A stretch of 64,000 bases of DNA, taken from NCBI RefSeq assembly GCF_013426735.1, contig NZ_AP023272.1:843501-907500 (forward strand), written 5' to 3'. Below, one piece after another: positions 50,190 to 60,597 of the stretch. Origin of the DNA: Agrobacterium vitis. Its GTDB lineage: Bacteria > Pseudomonadota > Alphaproteobacteria > Rhizobiales > Rhizobiaceae. Within the stretch, counting starts at the first letter, position 1. Each line of letters starts with the position of its first letter. The notes under the pieces are model-generated. The model did no database searches. It was given only the letters and a program-made list of their open reading frames with translations, and was not told where the DNA came from. The translations under genes and the position numbers were made by a program.

Positions 50190-51098
50190 TCAGCCCCAGA
50201 GTGCGGTGCGCACCGATTGCGGCCAGGCCTTGACGTCCAGCCCGTGATGATGGAACAGCGCCAGCGCGATCCGCTCCAAACCAAAGCCGACGCAGGCGGT
50301 ATGGGCAACCGAACCGTCTTCCAGATTCAGGCCCCATTTGCTGCCGAAAGCATCCTGATGATAGTTGAAGCTCATGCAGGCGGTGGGCTTGGCGACTGAG
50401 GTGATCGGGATCAGCAATTCGAATTTCAGGTTCTGGTCGCGCTGGTTATTGGCGAGCATCTTGCCAGCCCGCCCGAAGAAGGGATCGTTGGCAATGTCGA
50501 TTTCGACCGGCAATGCCACCTCTTCCATCATCTTCAGGCCGCGATCCATCCAGGTCTGGCGGAAATCGGTGACATGGCTCTCTGAGCCCATGCAGACATA
50601 TTCGCGCATGCGAAACAGCTGCTGGCGGGCCGGATCGGTGGAGGGTTCGTGGCGAAAACAATAGGATTGCAAGTCAAACAACGCGCCGGAGGCGGCAATC
50701 GGGCCACGCTTGGCAATGGTCGGATAAAGCGGATAGCAGGCGGCGGGCGTCAACACGATATCCGTTGCTTTCTGGTCCTTCGTCCAGTCCTCGTCGGCAT
50801 CCATGCATTTCAGCAGGCTGACATGGTCGAGTTCATTGCCGCAGAAGCTGTGGACGGTGCCGGCCAGTTGCGGAAAGCTTTTCATATAGCCGCTGGTCTC
50901 GAAATAGGCCCGGTTCATGCCTGGCGGAAAGCGCAGAGCTTCGGCGCCATCCGCGCCACCGAACCGGTCGATCAACCGCTCGAAAGCGGCGATCACATCT
51001 TCAAACTGGCCGCTACGGCCATAAAGCCCGTCCACGCCAGTATCGATCAGCAGGCCGGCCTCGAACAGCCGGTCGAGAAAATTGATTTGACTATCCAT
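50190..51098 (-). CDS. SerRS-like amino acid:[carrier protein] ligase
   Basis: A 302-residue class II aminoacyl-tRNA synthetase paralogue made only of the catalytic domain. Residues Cys121, Glu166 and Cys269 fit the zinc site of the atypical (archaeal-type) SerRS, and motif 2 (YCFRHEPS.. [10 protein letters not shown]) and motif 3 ([12 protein letters not shown]) are clear. Bacterial homologues of this size do not charge tRNA: they activate Gly or Ala and load it on a carrier protein, as shown for Bradyrhizobium and Agrobacterium homologues. The start at 51098 avoids an upstream tail. A carrier-protein gene is in the same operon. Confidence 0.85.
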   Translation of the reverse strand: MDSQINFLDRLFEAGLLIDTGVDGLYGRSGQFEDVIAAFERLIDRFGGADGAEALRFPPGMNRAYFETSGYMKSFPQLAGTVHSFCGNELDHVSLLKCMDADEDWTKDQKATDIVLTPAACYPLYPTIAKRGPIAASGALFDLQSYCFRHEPSTDPARQQLFRMREYVCMGSESHVTDFRQTWMDRGLKMMEEVALPVEIDIANDPFFGRAGKMLANNQRDQNLKFELLIPITSVAKPTACMSFNYHQDAFGSKWGLNLEDGSVAHTACVGFGLERIALALFHHHGLDVKAWPQSVRTALWG

Positions 51099-51102
51099 TT
51101 GC

Positions 51103-52302
51103 TTACCCCAGCAGACGTGTGTCGAGTTTATGAACCAGCAACATATTGGAGGTGTTGCCAAGAATACGGTCATTGGAAATCATCAGCCGGGCCGAATGCG
51201 CGTCGCGCAGGTGGCGGCCAAGGCTGTAGGGCGTGCCATTCTTGTAGCCCATGATGCCGCAGATCAGCATGGCCTGGTTGATGATGTCGATGATCGTCTC
51301 GGACGAGGCAATCTTGACATTGTTCATCGTCACCGAAAAACCGAAGGACGACAGCTTGTCGCCATCGTATTTTGCCTCTTCATAGGCTTTCAGCGCGGCA
51401 ACGACATTGGAGCGGACCAGTTGCAACTGATTGGCGGCTTGCGCCAGATGCAAGGCACCTGGCGGCATCTGACCCTGGCTCTTGCGAGCGGCGGCACGTA
51501 CGAAACTCTGCGCTCTCGCCACAGCATCGACAGCAATGCCGTACCAGACGCCGCTCCACAGAATATGGGAGGCGGCCAGCATCGATTGGGCGGCAATGTC
51601 GGCGAAGGGCTTCGGCAGGATCTGGACGGCCGGCGCTTCGCCCTTGAACAGGAAGCCATCGGACCGGGTGCCGCGCATGCCGAGCGTGTCCCAGTCCACT
51701 GTCTTTTCCAGGCTATATTGGCCCTTGAGAAATACTGTCATCACCTGGTCGGACGGCGCGGCATCCTTATGAGCGCGCGAGGTGATCAGGATCGCATCGG
51801 CCTCTGCTCCATAGGAAATCACCGTGGCGTCTTTTTCCAGTCGGCAGGTGTCGCCGTCGATCTCGATGGCGCAGATGGAATTGCGCAGATTGCCGCCAAT
51901 GCCGCCTTCAGTCGTGGCGGAGCCGAGCAGCAATTGCTCACCAGCGACCCGTGCCATGAAGCTGCGCTGCCAGGCATTGTCCTGGGCATGTTCCACGAGG
52001 CTGGAACATTTGATGTGATGCATGGCGAAAATCATCGCGCTGGAGGCGCAGGCCTGGCCAAGCGTGGTGCAGATCTCCGCAATTGCGGCAAATCCGGCAT
52101 TTTCACCGCCAAGTTCTGCGGGGATCTGAATACCGAGCAGGCGCTCCGCCTTCAATGCATCTACGGTCTCGCGCGGAAACCGGCCCTGGAGATCGACATC
52201 CTCGGCATATTGTGCCGCAATGGCGGCAACGCGCGCCGCGCGGGCAGCGAGATCACCTTGGGGAGGCGATATTTCAAGGGCGTGAGTGGCCGGAACGGTC
52301 AT
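51103..52302 (-). CDS. acyl-CoA dehydrogenase-like flavoprotein
   Basis: A 399-residue protein with the acyl-CoA dehydrogenase fold: N-terminal helical domain ([33 protein letters not shown]), beta-barrel middle with [15 protein letters not shown] (flavin contact) and C-terminal helical domain ending [23 protein letters not shown]. Its start overlaps the carrier-protein stop by one base, and the ligase starts four bases after its stop. In this setting it may oxidise or modify the aminoacyl group while held on the carrier protein rather than a fatty acyl-CoA; that is inference. Confidence 0.82.
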   Translation of the reverse strand: MTVPATHALEISPPQGDLAARAARVAAIAAQYAEDVDLQGRFPRETVDALKAERLLGIQIPAELGGENAGFAAIAEICTTLGQACASSAMIFAMHHIKCSSLVEHAQDNAWQRSFMARVAGEQLLLGSATTEGGIGGNLRNSICAIEIDGDTCRLEKDATVISYGAEADAILITSRAHKDAAPSDQVMTVFLKGQYSLEKTVDWDTLGMRGTRSDGFLFKGEAPAVQILPKPFADIAAQSMLAASHILWSGVWYGIAVDAVARAQSFVRAAARKSQGQMPPGALHLAQAANQLQLVRSNVVAALKAYEEAKYDGDKLSSFGFSVTMNNVKIASSETIIDIINQAMLICGIMGYKNGTPYSLGRHLRDAHSARLMISNDRILGNTSNMLLVHKLDTRLLG

Positions 52303-52553
52303 CAGGCGACCTTCCGATCCTCCAGGATCTGGCGCACCGTGCGTTCGATGGCCTCGATGCTGGCAAAGGATTTGCGATTGAGCAAGTGGTCGGGAAATTC
52401 GATGTCGAAGGCTTCCTCGATACCAAGCATCAGTTGCACGGAAGCAAAGGAAGACAGTCCCAGTGCATAAAGATCGGCATCTGCCGCGATCTCTGTAACG
52501 GCACCCTGTAAGCCACCGACTTTGCCCAGAATAGTCCGAATGGTCTCGTTCAT
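52302..52553 (-). CDS. acyl/aminoacyl carrier protein
   Basis: An 83-residue carrier protein. The phosphopantetheine attachment Ser35 lies in ALGLSSFASVQLML, where LGLSS replaces the common LGxDS; the second Ser is the candidate. Helices II-III match the carrier family (IEEAFDIEFPDHLLN). The ATG at 52553 (MNETIRTILG) is chosen for GAGG six bases upstream; an in-frame ATG four codons earlier is also possible. It is first in the operon, and is probably charged by the ligase encoded two genes downstream. Confidence 0.88.
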   Translation of the reverse strand: MNETIRTILGKVGGLQGAVTEIAADADLYALGLSSFASVQLMLGIEEAFDIEFPDHLLNRKSFASIEAIERTVRQILEDRKVA

Positions 52554-52784
52554 CTCAACCCTCATAGGAAATCTGTCTGATCAGGAGAATTGGAATAGAT
52601 CAGAAATCGTAATATTAGGCTAATATGAATATTTCAATTCTTTTGACCCTGTCCGAAATTCTAACAGGATCGTTGAGATTTCAAAACTTTAAGGTTGCAT
52701 CTTCTCGGCTTTTTTTGGGGCTATCTCATTTTTTATGAAGTTGTATTTTTATATTATATATACTTTTGATTGCGCAAATGATTT

Positions 52785-53834
52785 CTACCGATCACGATAA
52801 ATGTGGTGATGTCCATGGAAGTCCGTGACCCGATAATGATCGCCTTCCTTGCTGATCTGGCTCGCATCGATCGGCGCCTTGCCGTGGCCGCCGGGAATAT
52901 CCAGCACGTAAGTCGGCTGACAGAGACCGGACAGATGCCCGTGCAAGGCTGAGACGATGGCTTGGCCTTCTTCTATGCTGAGGCGAAAATGGCCGGTGCC
53001 GGGCGCCAGATCCGGGTGATGCAGGTAATAAGGCCGGATACGCATGTCGACAAAAGTGCGCATCAGGTCTGCCAGCACGCCAGCATCGTCATTGACACCT
53101 TTCAGCAGCACCGTTTGACTTAAAAGCGCAAAACCGGCTTGCAGAAGTTTCGCACTCGCCGCCCTGGCTTGCGGCGTCATCTCGCGCGGATGGTTGGCGT
53201 GAATGGCGATATAGGTGGTCTTGCCGCTTGCCTGCAAGGCATCGATCAGATCCTTGTCGATACGCGCCGGATCGGCGACAGGAACACGGCTGTGAAACCG
53301 GATGATCCGGACATGATCGATGGTGCCCAATTGCTGCAAGATCGACCGCAGCCGGCGTGGCGACAGAACCAGCGGGTCGCCGCCGGTAAAGATCACTTCC
53401 CAAATATCCTTTTGGTCACGGATATAGGCTATGGCCGCGTCCAGCGCCGGGCCTGAGAGCAGGCCATCACCGTCCGGTCCGACCATTTCGCGGCGAAAGC
53501 AGAAACGGCAATAGACCGGGCAGCTATGCACCACCTTCAACAGAACCCGGTCTGGATAGCGATGGACAATGCCCTCCACCGGGCTATGGGCATGGTCACC
53601 GATCGGATCGGCCCGCTCCACGGGTTGATGCACCAATTCGCCAGCCTGAGGTACGAATTGCGCGGCAATCGGGTCTGTGGGGTCGTTTGGGTCGATCAGC
53701 GCCAACATGGCGGGGGTAATGGCGATGGCGTAACGGGCAGCGACCGCGTCCAATTCCGGGCCGGTTTCGGCAGCAACAAGTCCGGTCTCGACCAGTTCTC
53801 TGACAGTTTTCACTGTTTTGACGGACGCGGTCAC
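52785..53834 (-). CDS. epmB: EpmB-type lysine 2,3-aminomutase
   Basis: A 349-residue radical SAM enzyme of the KamA family. The cluster motif CRFCFRREMVG (CxxxCxxC) is near residue 101, followed by EVIFTGGDPL, and a late IDVRPYYLHHPDLAPGTGHFR (MRIRPYYLHH). It converts alpha-lysine to beta-lysine for attachment to EF-P. The proposed GTG at 53834 overlaps the epmA stop by three bases (GTGA). It is coupled with epmA, and efp is divergent, so the three form one EF-P modification unit. Confidence 0.88.
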   Translation of the reverse strand: MTASVKTVKTVRELVETGLVAAETGPELDAVAARYAIAITPAMLALIDPNDPTDPIAAQFVPQAGELVHQPVERADPIGDHAHSPVEGIVHRYPDRVLLKVVHSCPVYCRFCFRREMVGPDGDGLLSGPALDAAIAYIRDQKDIWEVIFTGGDPLVLSPRRLRSILQQLGTIDHVRIIRFHSRVPVADPARIDKDLIDALQASGKTTYIAIHANHPREMTPQARAASAKLLQAGFALLSQTVLLKGVNDDAGVLADLMRTFVDMRIRPYYLHHPDLAPGTGHFRLSIEEGQAIVSALHGHLSGLCQPTYVLDIPGGHGKAPIDASQISKEGDHYRVTDFHGHHHIYRDR

Positions 53835-54904
53835 GGCTGCGGCTCCGCCACCGGCGTCCACAGCACTTGATCGATCCGTTGCGCGCCGGTCGCCAGAAGC
53901 ACCAGCCGGTCGAAGCCGAGCGCAATGCCAGAGGCTTCGGGCATGATGGTCAGCGCTTCCAGAAAATCCTCGTCCAGCGGATAGGTCTCGCCATAGACCC
54001 GCTGCTTTTCCGTCATTTCCAGCCTGAAGCGACGGCGTTGTTCCTGCGGATCGGTCAGCTCGCCAAAGGCATTGGCCAGTTCGACACCGCAGGCATAAAG
54101 TTCAAACCGTTCGGCGACGCGCGGGTCGTCGGCCGCAGGCCGGGCAAGGGCGGCTTCCGCCACGGGATAGCGATCGAGAATGGTGGGCCGGCCAAAGCCC
54201 AGATTCGGTTCTACTTTTTCAACGATCACCCGGCTGAACAGATCGGCCCAGCCATCGTCTTCGGCGACGCGCATGCCCACCTGCCGTAGCTGTGCGGCCA
54301 GATGGTCGCGGTCGGTTTCGCCACCGGCAAACACGCTGCCCAGAAGATCGATGCCCGCATGGCGCGCGAAAGCATCTGCAACGCTGAGACGCTCAAACGG
54401 GGCAAAGGGATCGCAAACGCCGCCGCGGAAGGTAAATTGCCGGGTTCCGCTGGTTTCGGCGGCAAGCGCCAGGATGGCGGCGCAATCGGTCATCAGTCGC
54501 TCATAGGGCTCGCCTGAACGATACCATTCCAGCATGGTAAATTCCGGGTGGTGCAGGGGGCCGCGCTCCCGGTTGCGGTAGACATGGGCAAAGCAGGCAA
54601 TGCGGGACTCGCCGGCGGCCAGCAGTTTCTTGCAGGCAAATTCCGGTGATGTATGCAGGTAAAGAGGATGCGATTGGCCATCATTGCCAATAGCGCTTGT
54701 TGCGAAGGCATGCAGATGCGCCTCATTGCCGGGCGACACCTGCAAGGCTGCCGTGTCGACCTCCAGGAAGTCGTTACGGTTGAAATAGAGCCGCAGGGCG
54801 GCCTGGATGGCATTGCGGCCAAGCAGAAAGGGGCGGCGGTCGGCATGGACCCTCGGTGTCCACCAAGGGGAGGCGGAGGGGCGCTTTTCGCTCATTCCAG
54901 TCAT
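53831..54904 (-). CDS. epmA: EpmA, EF-P lysyltransferase (LysRS-like)
   Basis: A 357-residue class II LysRS paralogue without an anticodon-binding domain. Motif 2 ([22 protein letters not shown]) is near residue 110 and motif 3 ([16 protein letters not shown]) near 335. EpmA (GenX/PoxA) transfers beta-lysine to Lys34 of EF-P. Its stop overlaps epmB. The efp gene is divergent 160 bases away. A start at 54895 (MSEKRPS) is also possible. Length fits the family (about 325-360). Confidence 0.92.
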
Positions 54905-55066
54905 TGCACTCTTAATCTTTCGTCATTGGCCGGCAATTCGGCTGCAACACGGGCTGGCTATTTCGGCAAATTTGGGTTAGGTGCGCCCCATGCAACGTCA
55001 CAGCATGTCAAAGGGGCGCTGGGTCGTCCTTTACGATGTGTGTTTGAGAGATACAAGGAATTCCGA

Positions 55067-55636
55067 ATGGTCAAGGTCATCGCCTCTTCGGTCCGCAAGG
55101 GCAATGTTCTCGAAGTCGACGGCAAGCTCTATGTCGTGCTTACCGCGCAAAACTTCCATCCCGGCAAAGGCACGCCGGTGACCCAGATCGACATGCGCCG
55201 CATCGTTGACGGTGTGAAAGTGTCGGAACGCTGGCGCACAACCGAGCAGGTGGAGCGTGCTTTCGTTGAAGACGTCAACCATCAGTTCCTCTACGAGGAT
55301 GGTGAAGGCTTCCACTTCATGAACCCGGAAAACTACGACCAAATCGTGGTAGATGTCGAGACCATGGGTGACCAGAAGGCCTATCTCCAGGAAGGCATGA
55401 CCTGCGTTATCTCCATGTATGAAGGTGTTGCGCTGGCGCTTGACCTGCCGCGCCATGTGACGCTGGAAATCATGGAGACCGAACCGGTCGTCAAAGGCCA
55501 GACGGCATCCTCGTCTTATAAGCCTGCGATGCTTTCCAACGGCATCCGCACCCTGGTGCCGCCGCATATCAATGCCGGAACCCGCGTTGTGATCGCCACC
55601 GAAGACAATTCCTATGTCGAGCGTGCCAAGGACTGA
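55067..55636 (+). CDS. efp: translation elongation factor P
   Basis: A 189-residue EF-P that binds the ribosome between the P and E sites and rescues stalls on consecutive prolines. Lys34 in FHPGKGTP is the site modified with beta-lysine by EpmA/EpmB, whose genes are divergent. Three domains are recognisable: the KOW-like domain I (1-64) and OB folds II and III (ending [11 protein letters not shown]). The ATG at 55067 has AAGGA upstream; an in-frame upstream reading is not coding. A strong terminator follows. Confidence 0.97.
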
Positions 55637-55691
55637 TGTCCGGCACTCCGGCCGTTCGAGCTGTCATTTCTGGTTGATGTTTTGATTAAGG

Positions 55692-55725
55692 AAAAGCCCG
55701 GTCTCTTTCGTGAGCCGGGCTTTTT
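55692..55725 (+). terminator. intrinsic terminator of efp
   Basis: Arms AAAAGCCCGG/CCGGGCTTTT with a loop of 13 bases and T-tract lie about 55 bases after the efp stop. Confidence 0.85.
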
Positions 55726-55801
55726 GCTGTCATGCGAGAACTTTAAAGACGCTTGGATTCCGTGCTGTCGGCAATACGCAAGACAAACAAAGTGACCATC
55801 A

Positions 55802-55834
55802 ATAAAAAATGCCCGGCGATCAGGATCGCCGGGC
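55802..55834 (-). terminator. intrinsic terminator of ameC
   Basis: Perfect ten-base arms GCCCGGCGAT/ATCGCCGGGC with a four-base loop are followed on the minus strand by a six-T tract. It lies 23 bases after the ameC stop. Confidence 0.85.
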
Positions 55835-55856
55835 GTTTGCATGAGAAGTCTGATGT

Positions 55857-57308
55857 TTACTTGGCTTTGGCAAGAGCGGGCGGGATATCCGCAGGCTTGA
55901 CATTGGCTTCAATAGCCTGGGCCTTGCCGTTGAAATTATAACCGCCGCCGATGGCAACATTCAGTGTCACATAGTCATTGGCCATTTGCTGGATCGACTC
56001 GGCAAGGCTGGCCTGAGCGGTGGTCAACTCACGCTGCGCATCCAAGACATCGAGCAGGGACGAAGCGCCGTCCTTATAGGATGCGGTCGAAAGTTCGAGC
56101 GCTTCCTTATAGGACTTTACATAGGCGCGATTGGCTGCAACGGCGCGAGCATCGCGGTTATAGGCAGCAAGCGCGCTTTCAACGTCTTCGACGCCGTTCA
56201 GCACAGTCTGCTTCCAGGCCAGGTATTTTTCACGAGCGACCGACTGGGCGTTCTTGACATTGGCACGCAGCGTACCACCATCGAAAATCGGCAGGTTGAG
56301 CGACGGACCGAAGGACCAGGTATTGGCTGTGCCATGGGTGTTGGAATGCACATAGGACGGCGAAATCGAGCCGCTCAGCGTGATCGAAGGCAGCAACTGC
56401 GCCTGCGCATTGCCGATGTCGTAAACGGCAGCGGCCAGATCGCGTTCTGCCTTGCGAATGTCAGGACGGTTGCGGATCAGATCAGCCGGAATTCCCGACA
56501 GAACCACACGACGTGCAACCGGCTGAGGAGCATGCTTCTTCAGATCGTTGATGAGCGTCGAGGCGGGAAGGCCAAGAAGTGTCGAGATGTGATAGGCATT
56601 GCTATAGAAATTGGCTTCGAAACCGGGAATATCCGCCAGCTGCGAGTTGACCAGACCTTCGGACTGCACGACGTCGAGGCGCGAAGCTGCACCGGCTTCA
56701 AGCTGCAGCTTGGTCAGCGCAAGGGTTTCGCGGCGAGATTTGACGGCTTCGTTGGCGATTGCGATACGGGCCTGATAGTAGCGGGCATCGATATAGGCTG
56801 TCGCCAGATCGGAGAGATAGGTCAGGCGAGACGTATCGACGCTGGCATAGGCGGCATCAAGCGATGCAGTAGCGCTCTGCTTGGCGCGGCGATATTGACC
56901 CCAGAGATCGAGAAGCCAGGACGCGGAAAGCTCGCCTTTGGATTCCCAGGCCCGAGGCTGAGAATTATAGCCGCCATTGGTCTGGCTGCCGCTTTCGCTT
57001 GCCGTGCCTGTCAGGCTAGGCAGGCCACCGGCAGATGAGGTGACGACGGTCGCGCGCGCCTGCTCGATCCGCTCCAGTGCCTGCAGAACATCGAGATTCT
57101 GGTTGACGCCCTGGTTGATCAGCGTGTTGAGGCGCGCATCGTTGAACGCCGTCCACCACTGAACTGTGGTCGTGTCTTGCGCAGACTTCGTGCCGCCCTC
57201 AGTAAACTTGGCAGGAAGTGCGGTTTGTGGCGGGCTGTGCTCGGGCCCCATCACGCAACCTGACAGAAGCAGCATTGCAAAGGGCGCAGCTAAGCGTACG
57301 GAGACCAT
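55857..57308 (-). CDS. ameC: outer-membrane efflux lipoprotein (NodT/OprM type)
   Basis: A 483-residue TolC-like outer-membrane channel. A lipobox (LLLSGC, residues 13-18) ends the signal sequence. The body shows the repeated helical hairpins of NodT-type factors (VQWWTAFNDARLNTLINQGVNQNLDVLQALERIEQA; ELTTAQASLAESIQQMANDYVTLNVAIGGGY). It is the last gene of the ameABC-like run, which in Agrobacterium tumefaciens exports various drugs and possibly plant compounds. A gap of 110 bases separates it from ameB. Confidence 0.9.
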   Translation of the reverse strand: MVSVRLAAPFAMLLLSGCVMGPEHSPPQTALPAKFTEGGTKSAQDTTTVQWWTAFNDARLNTLINQGVNQNLDVLQALERIEQARATVVTSSAGGLPSLTGTASESGSQTNGGYNSQPRAWESKGELSASWLLDLWGQYRRAKQSATASLDAAYASVDTSRLTYLSDLATAYIDARYYQARIAIANEAVKSRRETLALTKLQLEAGAASRLDVVQSEGLVNSQLADIPGFEANFYSNAYHISTLLGLPASTLINDLKKHAPQPVARRVVLSGIPADLIRNRPDIRKAERDLAAAVYDIGNAQAQLLPSITLSGSISPSYVHSNTHGTANTWSFGPSLNLPIFDGGTLRANVKNAQSVAREKYLAWKQTVLNGVEDVESALAAYNRDARAVAANRAYVKSYKEALELSTASYKDGASSLLDVLDAQRELTTAQASLAESIQQMANDYVTLNVAIGGGYNFNGKAQAIEANVKPADIPPALAKAK

Positions 57309-57418
57309 CTATTCTATCCCTGTTTCAATCCGAAGGCGCGCCGAGCAAGCAATGGGCCGCGACCGCCACAATCTCGAAAATGCCGCGCTTTTATTGGGCG
57401 CGGCAACTGTTTCTTAAC

Positions 57419-60400
57419 CTATCGTTTCTGCTCAGCTTGTAACAGCTCTTCTTTGGCTTTTGCACGGTTTGAAGCGCGTCTGACAATGACAAAAAAGGAT
57501 GGAACAAAGAAAATTCCCAGCAGTGTTGCAGAAAGCATACCACCGAGTACGCCGATGCCGATCGCATTCTGCGCTGCAGAGCCTGCGCCAGTGGCAATTG
57601 CCAGCGGAACGACACCAAGAATGAAGGCGAGTGATGTCATGATGATCGGCCGAAGACGGAGTCTTGCCGCCTCCAGGGTCGCATCCATCAGGCTTAATCC
57701 GTGTTCCTGCCGCTCCTTGGCGAACTCGACGATCAGAATTGCGTTCTTTGCCGCCAGACCGATTGTGGTAAGCAGCCCGACCTTGAAGTAGACGTCGTTG
57801 TCCTGCCCCATCAAAGTTGCTGCCGCAACGGCGCCAAGAACACCGATCGGTACGGCCATGATCACTGAGAAGGGGATCGACCAGCTTTCGTAGAGTGCCG
57901 ACAGGCATAGGAAGACGATCAACACCGACAAGGCGTAGAGCAAGGGCGCCTGCGAGCCTGACAGTCTTTCCTGATAGGAGATGCCCTGCCAAGCGACGGT
58001 GTAGCCGCCTTCCATCTTGGAAACCAGACGTTCTACTTCATTCATTGCGTCGCCGGAGCTGACGCCGGGTGCCGCAGAACCGTCGAGCGAGAAGGCGGTG
58101 ACAGCGTTGAAAGCCGAAATCGAAGGAAGCCCGTTCACCCATTTTGCGTCCGTGAACGATGAGAAGGGGACCATCTCATTGCTCGAATTGCGGGCATCCC
58201 AATATTTTATGTCCTCGGCCTGCATGCGGTAGGGTGCATCGGCCTGGACATAGACCTTCTTGATCTTGTTGTTCAGCGTGAAGTCATTGACATTGGTGCC
58301 GGCGAAAATGGTCGTCAGCATTGAGTTGGCGTCGGAAATCGTCACGCCCATGGCGCTCAGTTTTTCCTGGTCGAGAATAAGCTTGACCTGACTTTCCTCA
58401 TCGCGGTCGTTCGGGCGCATGGCGGTTATAACGCCGCTGCTATTGGCCTGAGCCAGCAGTTGTTTTGCAGCGATCGACAGTGCTTCCGAGCCGTGGTTCC
58501 CGTTATCGACGAGATACAAGGAAAAACCGCTGGAATTGCCCATGCCCTGAATGGCTGGTGGCAGAATCGGAAAGACCTGCGCTTCACGAATGGTCATGAA
58601 ATAACCCATCGCTCGTTGGACAATGGCACTTGCGGCCATATCCGGCTTCTTGCGCAGATCAAAATCCTTCAGCTTGGCGAAAACCAGGCCATAGTTCTGG
58701 CCGCTTCCGTTGAAGCTGAAACCATTGACGGCGAAAACCGAATCGACAACGCTGCTTTCCTTGTCGAGCAGGTAATCCTCAACTTTTTTCATCACTTCGC
58801 CCGTCTGCGCCGAGGTCGAGCCATTTGGAAGCTGGACGATCGTCATCAGCACGCCCTGGTCTTCCTGCGGAAGGAAGGAGGAGGGCAGGCGCAGGAACAG
58901 CCAGGCGCAACCGCCGACCAGTACCGCGAATATCAACAGAAGCCGGAGCGGGCGCCTCAGCAGGTGACCAATGGACCAGACGTAGCCATTGGTCGTGCGG
59001 TCGAAATTGCGATTGAACCACGCGGCTGGACCGGTCGTCTTCCTATGACTCTTGTCTATCGGTTTCAGTATCGTCGCGCAAAGCGCAGGTGTCAGGACGA
59101 GTGCGACAACTGCGGAAAGCAGCATCGCCGAAATGATGGTGACCGAAAACTGACGATAGATAATGCCGGTCGAGCCACCGAAAAACGCCATGGGAACGAA
59201 CACAGCTGTCAGCACCAGGGCGATGCCGACGATGGCGCCAGTGATTTCACCCATGGATTTCTGGGTCGCCTCCAGGGGTGGCAGGCCCTCTTCGGTCATG
59301 ATGCGTTCGACATTTTCCACCACGACGATGGCATCATCAACGAGAAGGCCGATGGCAAGCACCATGGCGAACATGGTCAGTGTGTTGATCGAATATCCCG
59401 TCAGCGCCAGAATGCCAAACGTACCGAGCAAAACGACAGGCACGGCGATCATCGGAATGAATGTCGCCCGGAGGTTCTGTAGGAAGATCAACAACACGAA
59501 GAAGACGAGGACGATGGCTTCAATCAGCGTATGAACGACCTTTTCGATTGAAAGTGATACGAAAGGCGTGGTGTCGTAAGGATAGATGATGCTGACATTC
59601 TGAGGCAATGCCGGAGCAATCTGCGCCAGCTTGGCCTTCACACGGGAGGCCGTATCGAGAGCATTCGCTCCCGTTGCAAGGTTAACCGCGAAGCCGGATG
59701 CCGCCTGACGGTTCGAGCGGGATGTGGAGGTGTAGCTTTCCTGGCCGATTTCAACCCGGGCCACATCGCTCAAGCGGACATTGGCACCGCTGGTATCGAC
59801 TTTCAGAATGATCCGCTCAAAATCCGACACCGTGGTCAGCTGGCTCTGAGCTGTCATCGTGACGTTGATTTGCTGTCCTTCCACGGCAGGTAGACCGCCG
59901 ACCGAGCCAACCGAAATCTGGGTATTCTGTGCTTCAATGGCTGAGGTGACATCCGCAGGTGTCAGCTGAAACTTGCGCAATTTGAACGGATCAAGCCAGA
60001 CGCGCATGGCAAAAGCGGAGCCGAAGGCATTGATATTGCCGACACCTTCCAGGCGTTTCACCTGGTCTTCAATCTGGGCGGAAAAGATATCGCCGAGGTC
60101 CGCCGATGTGCGCTTGCCATCCGTGGAGACGAGGGCACCGACCAACAGAATACTGGAAGTCGATTTCGTCACTTCGATGCCGTTATTCTGTACCGTTGAC
60201 GGTAATTGCGATTCCACCAACTGCAACTTATTTTGGACCTGGACCTGAGCCATGTCCGGATCAATGCTGTTGTCGAAGGTCAACGTGATGGATGACGATC
60301 CAGACGTCGAAGAAGAGGTCATATATGTCAGGCCATCCAGCCCTGTCATTCCGTCTTCAATGATCTGAGTAACGGTCTTCTTGACGGTATCGGCGCTGGC

Positions 60401-60553
60401 ACCTGTGTAGGTGGCGCTGATTTTTACGGATGGTGGTGCGATTTCCGGGTATTGCGAAATCGACAGGCTGGTGATTGCCAGCCCGCCGCCAAGCATGATC
60501 ACGATTGCGATCACCCAGGCGAAAATCGGTCGCCGTATGAAGAATTTTGACAT
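57419..60553 (-). CDS. ameB: RND multidrug efflux transporter
   Basis: A 1044-residue AcrB/MexB-type HAE1 transporter with 12 transmembrane helices and two large periplasmic porter loops. It starts MSKFFIRRPIFAWVIAIVIMLGG, carries VLAIGLLVDDAIVVVENVERIM (helix 4 proton relay Asp pair) and ends with a basic tail. It takes protons and exports amphipathic drugs through the AmeA-AmeC tunnel. Homology to AmeB is based on family, order and neighbourhood. Confidence 0.93.
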   Translation of the reverse strand: MSKFFIRRPIFAWVIAIVIMLGGGLAITSLSISQYPEIAPPSVKISATYTGASADTVKKTVTQIIEDGMTGLDGLTYMTSSSTSGSSSITLTFDNSIDPDMAQVQVQNKLQLVESQLPSTVQNNGIEVTKSTSSILLVGALVSTDGKRTSADLGDIFSAQIEDQVKRLEGVGNINAFGSAFAMRVWLDPFKLRKFQLTPADVTSAIEAQNTQISVGSVGGLPAVEGQQINVTMTAQSQLTTVSDFERIILKVDTSGANVRLSDVARVEIGQESYTSTSRSNRQAASGFAVNLATGANALDTASRVKAKLAQIAPALPQNVSIIYPYDTTPFVSLSIEKVVHTLIEAIVLVFFVLLIFLQNLRATFIPMIAVPVVLLGTFGILALTGYSINTLTMFAMVLAIGLLVDDAIVVVENVERIMTEEGLPPLEATQKSMGEITGAIVGIALVLTAVFVPMAFFGGSTGIIYRQFSVTIISAMLLSAVVALVLTPALCATILKPIDKSHRKTTGPAAWFNRNFDRTTNGYVWSIGHLLRRPLRLLLIFAVLVGGCAWLFLRLPSSFLPQEDQGVLMTIVQLPNGSTSAQTGEVMKKVEDYLLDKESSVVDSVFAVNGFSFNGSGQNYGLVFAKLKDFDLRKKPDMAASAIVQRAMGYFMTIREAQVFPILPPAIQGMGNSSGFSLYLVDNGNHGSEALSIAAKQLLAQANSSGVITAMRPNDRDEESQVKLILDQEKLSAMGVTISDANSMLTTIFAGTNVNDFTLNNKIKKVYVQADAPYRMQAEDIKYWDARNSSNEMVPFSSFTDAKWVNGLPSISAFNAVTAFSLDGSAAPGVSSGDAMNEVERLVSKMEGGYTVAWQGISYQERLSGSQAPLLYALSVLIVFLCLSALYESWSIPFSVIMAVPIGVLGAVAAATLMGQDNDVYFKVGLLTTIGLAAKNAILIVEFAKERQEHGLSLMDATLEAARLRLRPIIMTSLAFILGVVPLAIATGAGSAAQNAIGIGVLGGMLSATLLGIFFVPSFFVIVRRASNRAKAKEELLQAEQKR

Positions 60554-60597
60554 GAGTTAATTCCTGATCACGATGTTACAGGAGATGTCCTTTGACA

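Noticed and set aside
51130..52470. 446-codon open frame on the plus strand
   Set aside because: It is antisense to the acyl-CoA dehydrogenase and carrier-protein genes and has no recognisable domain.
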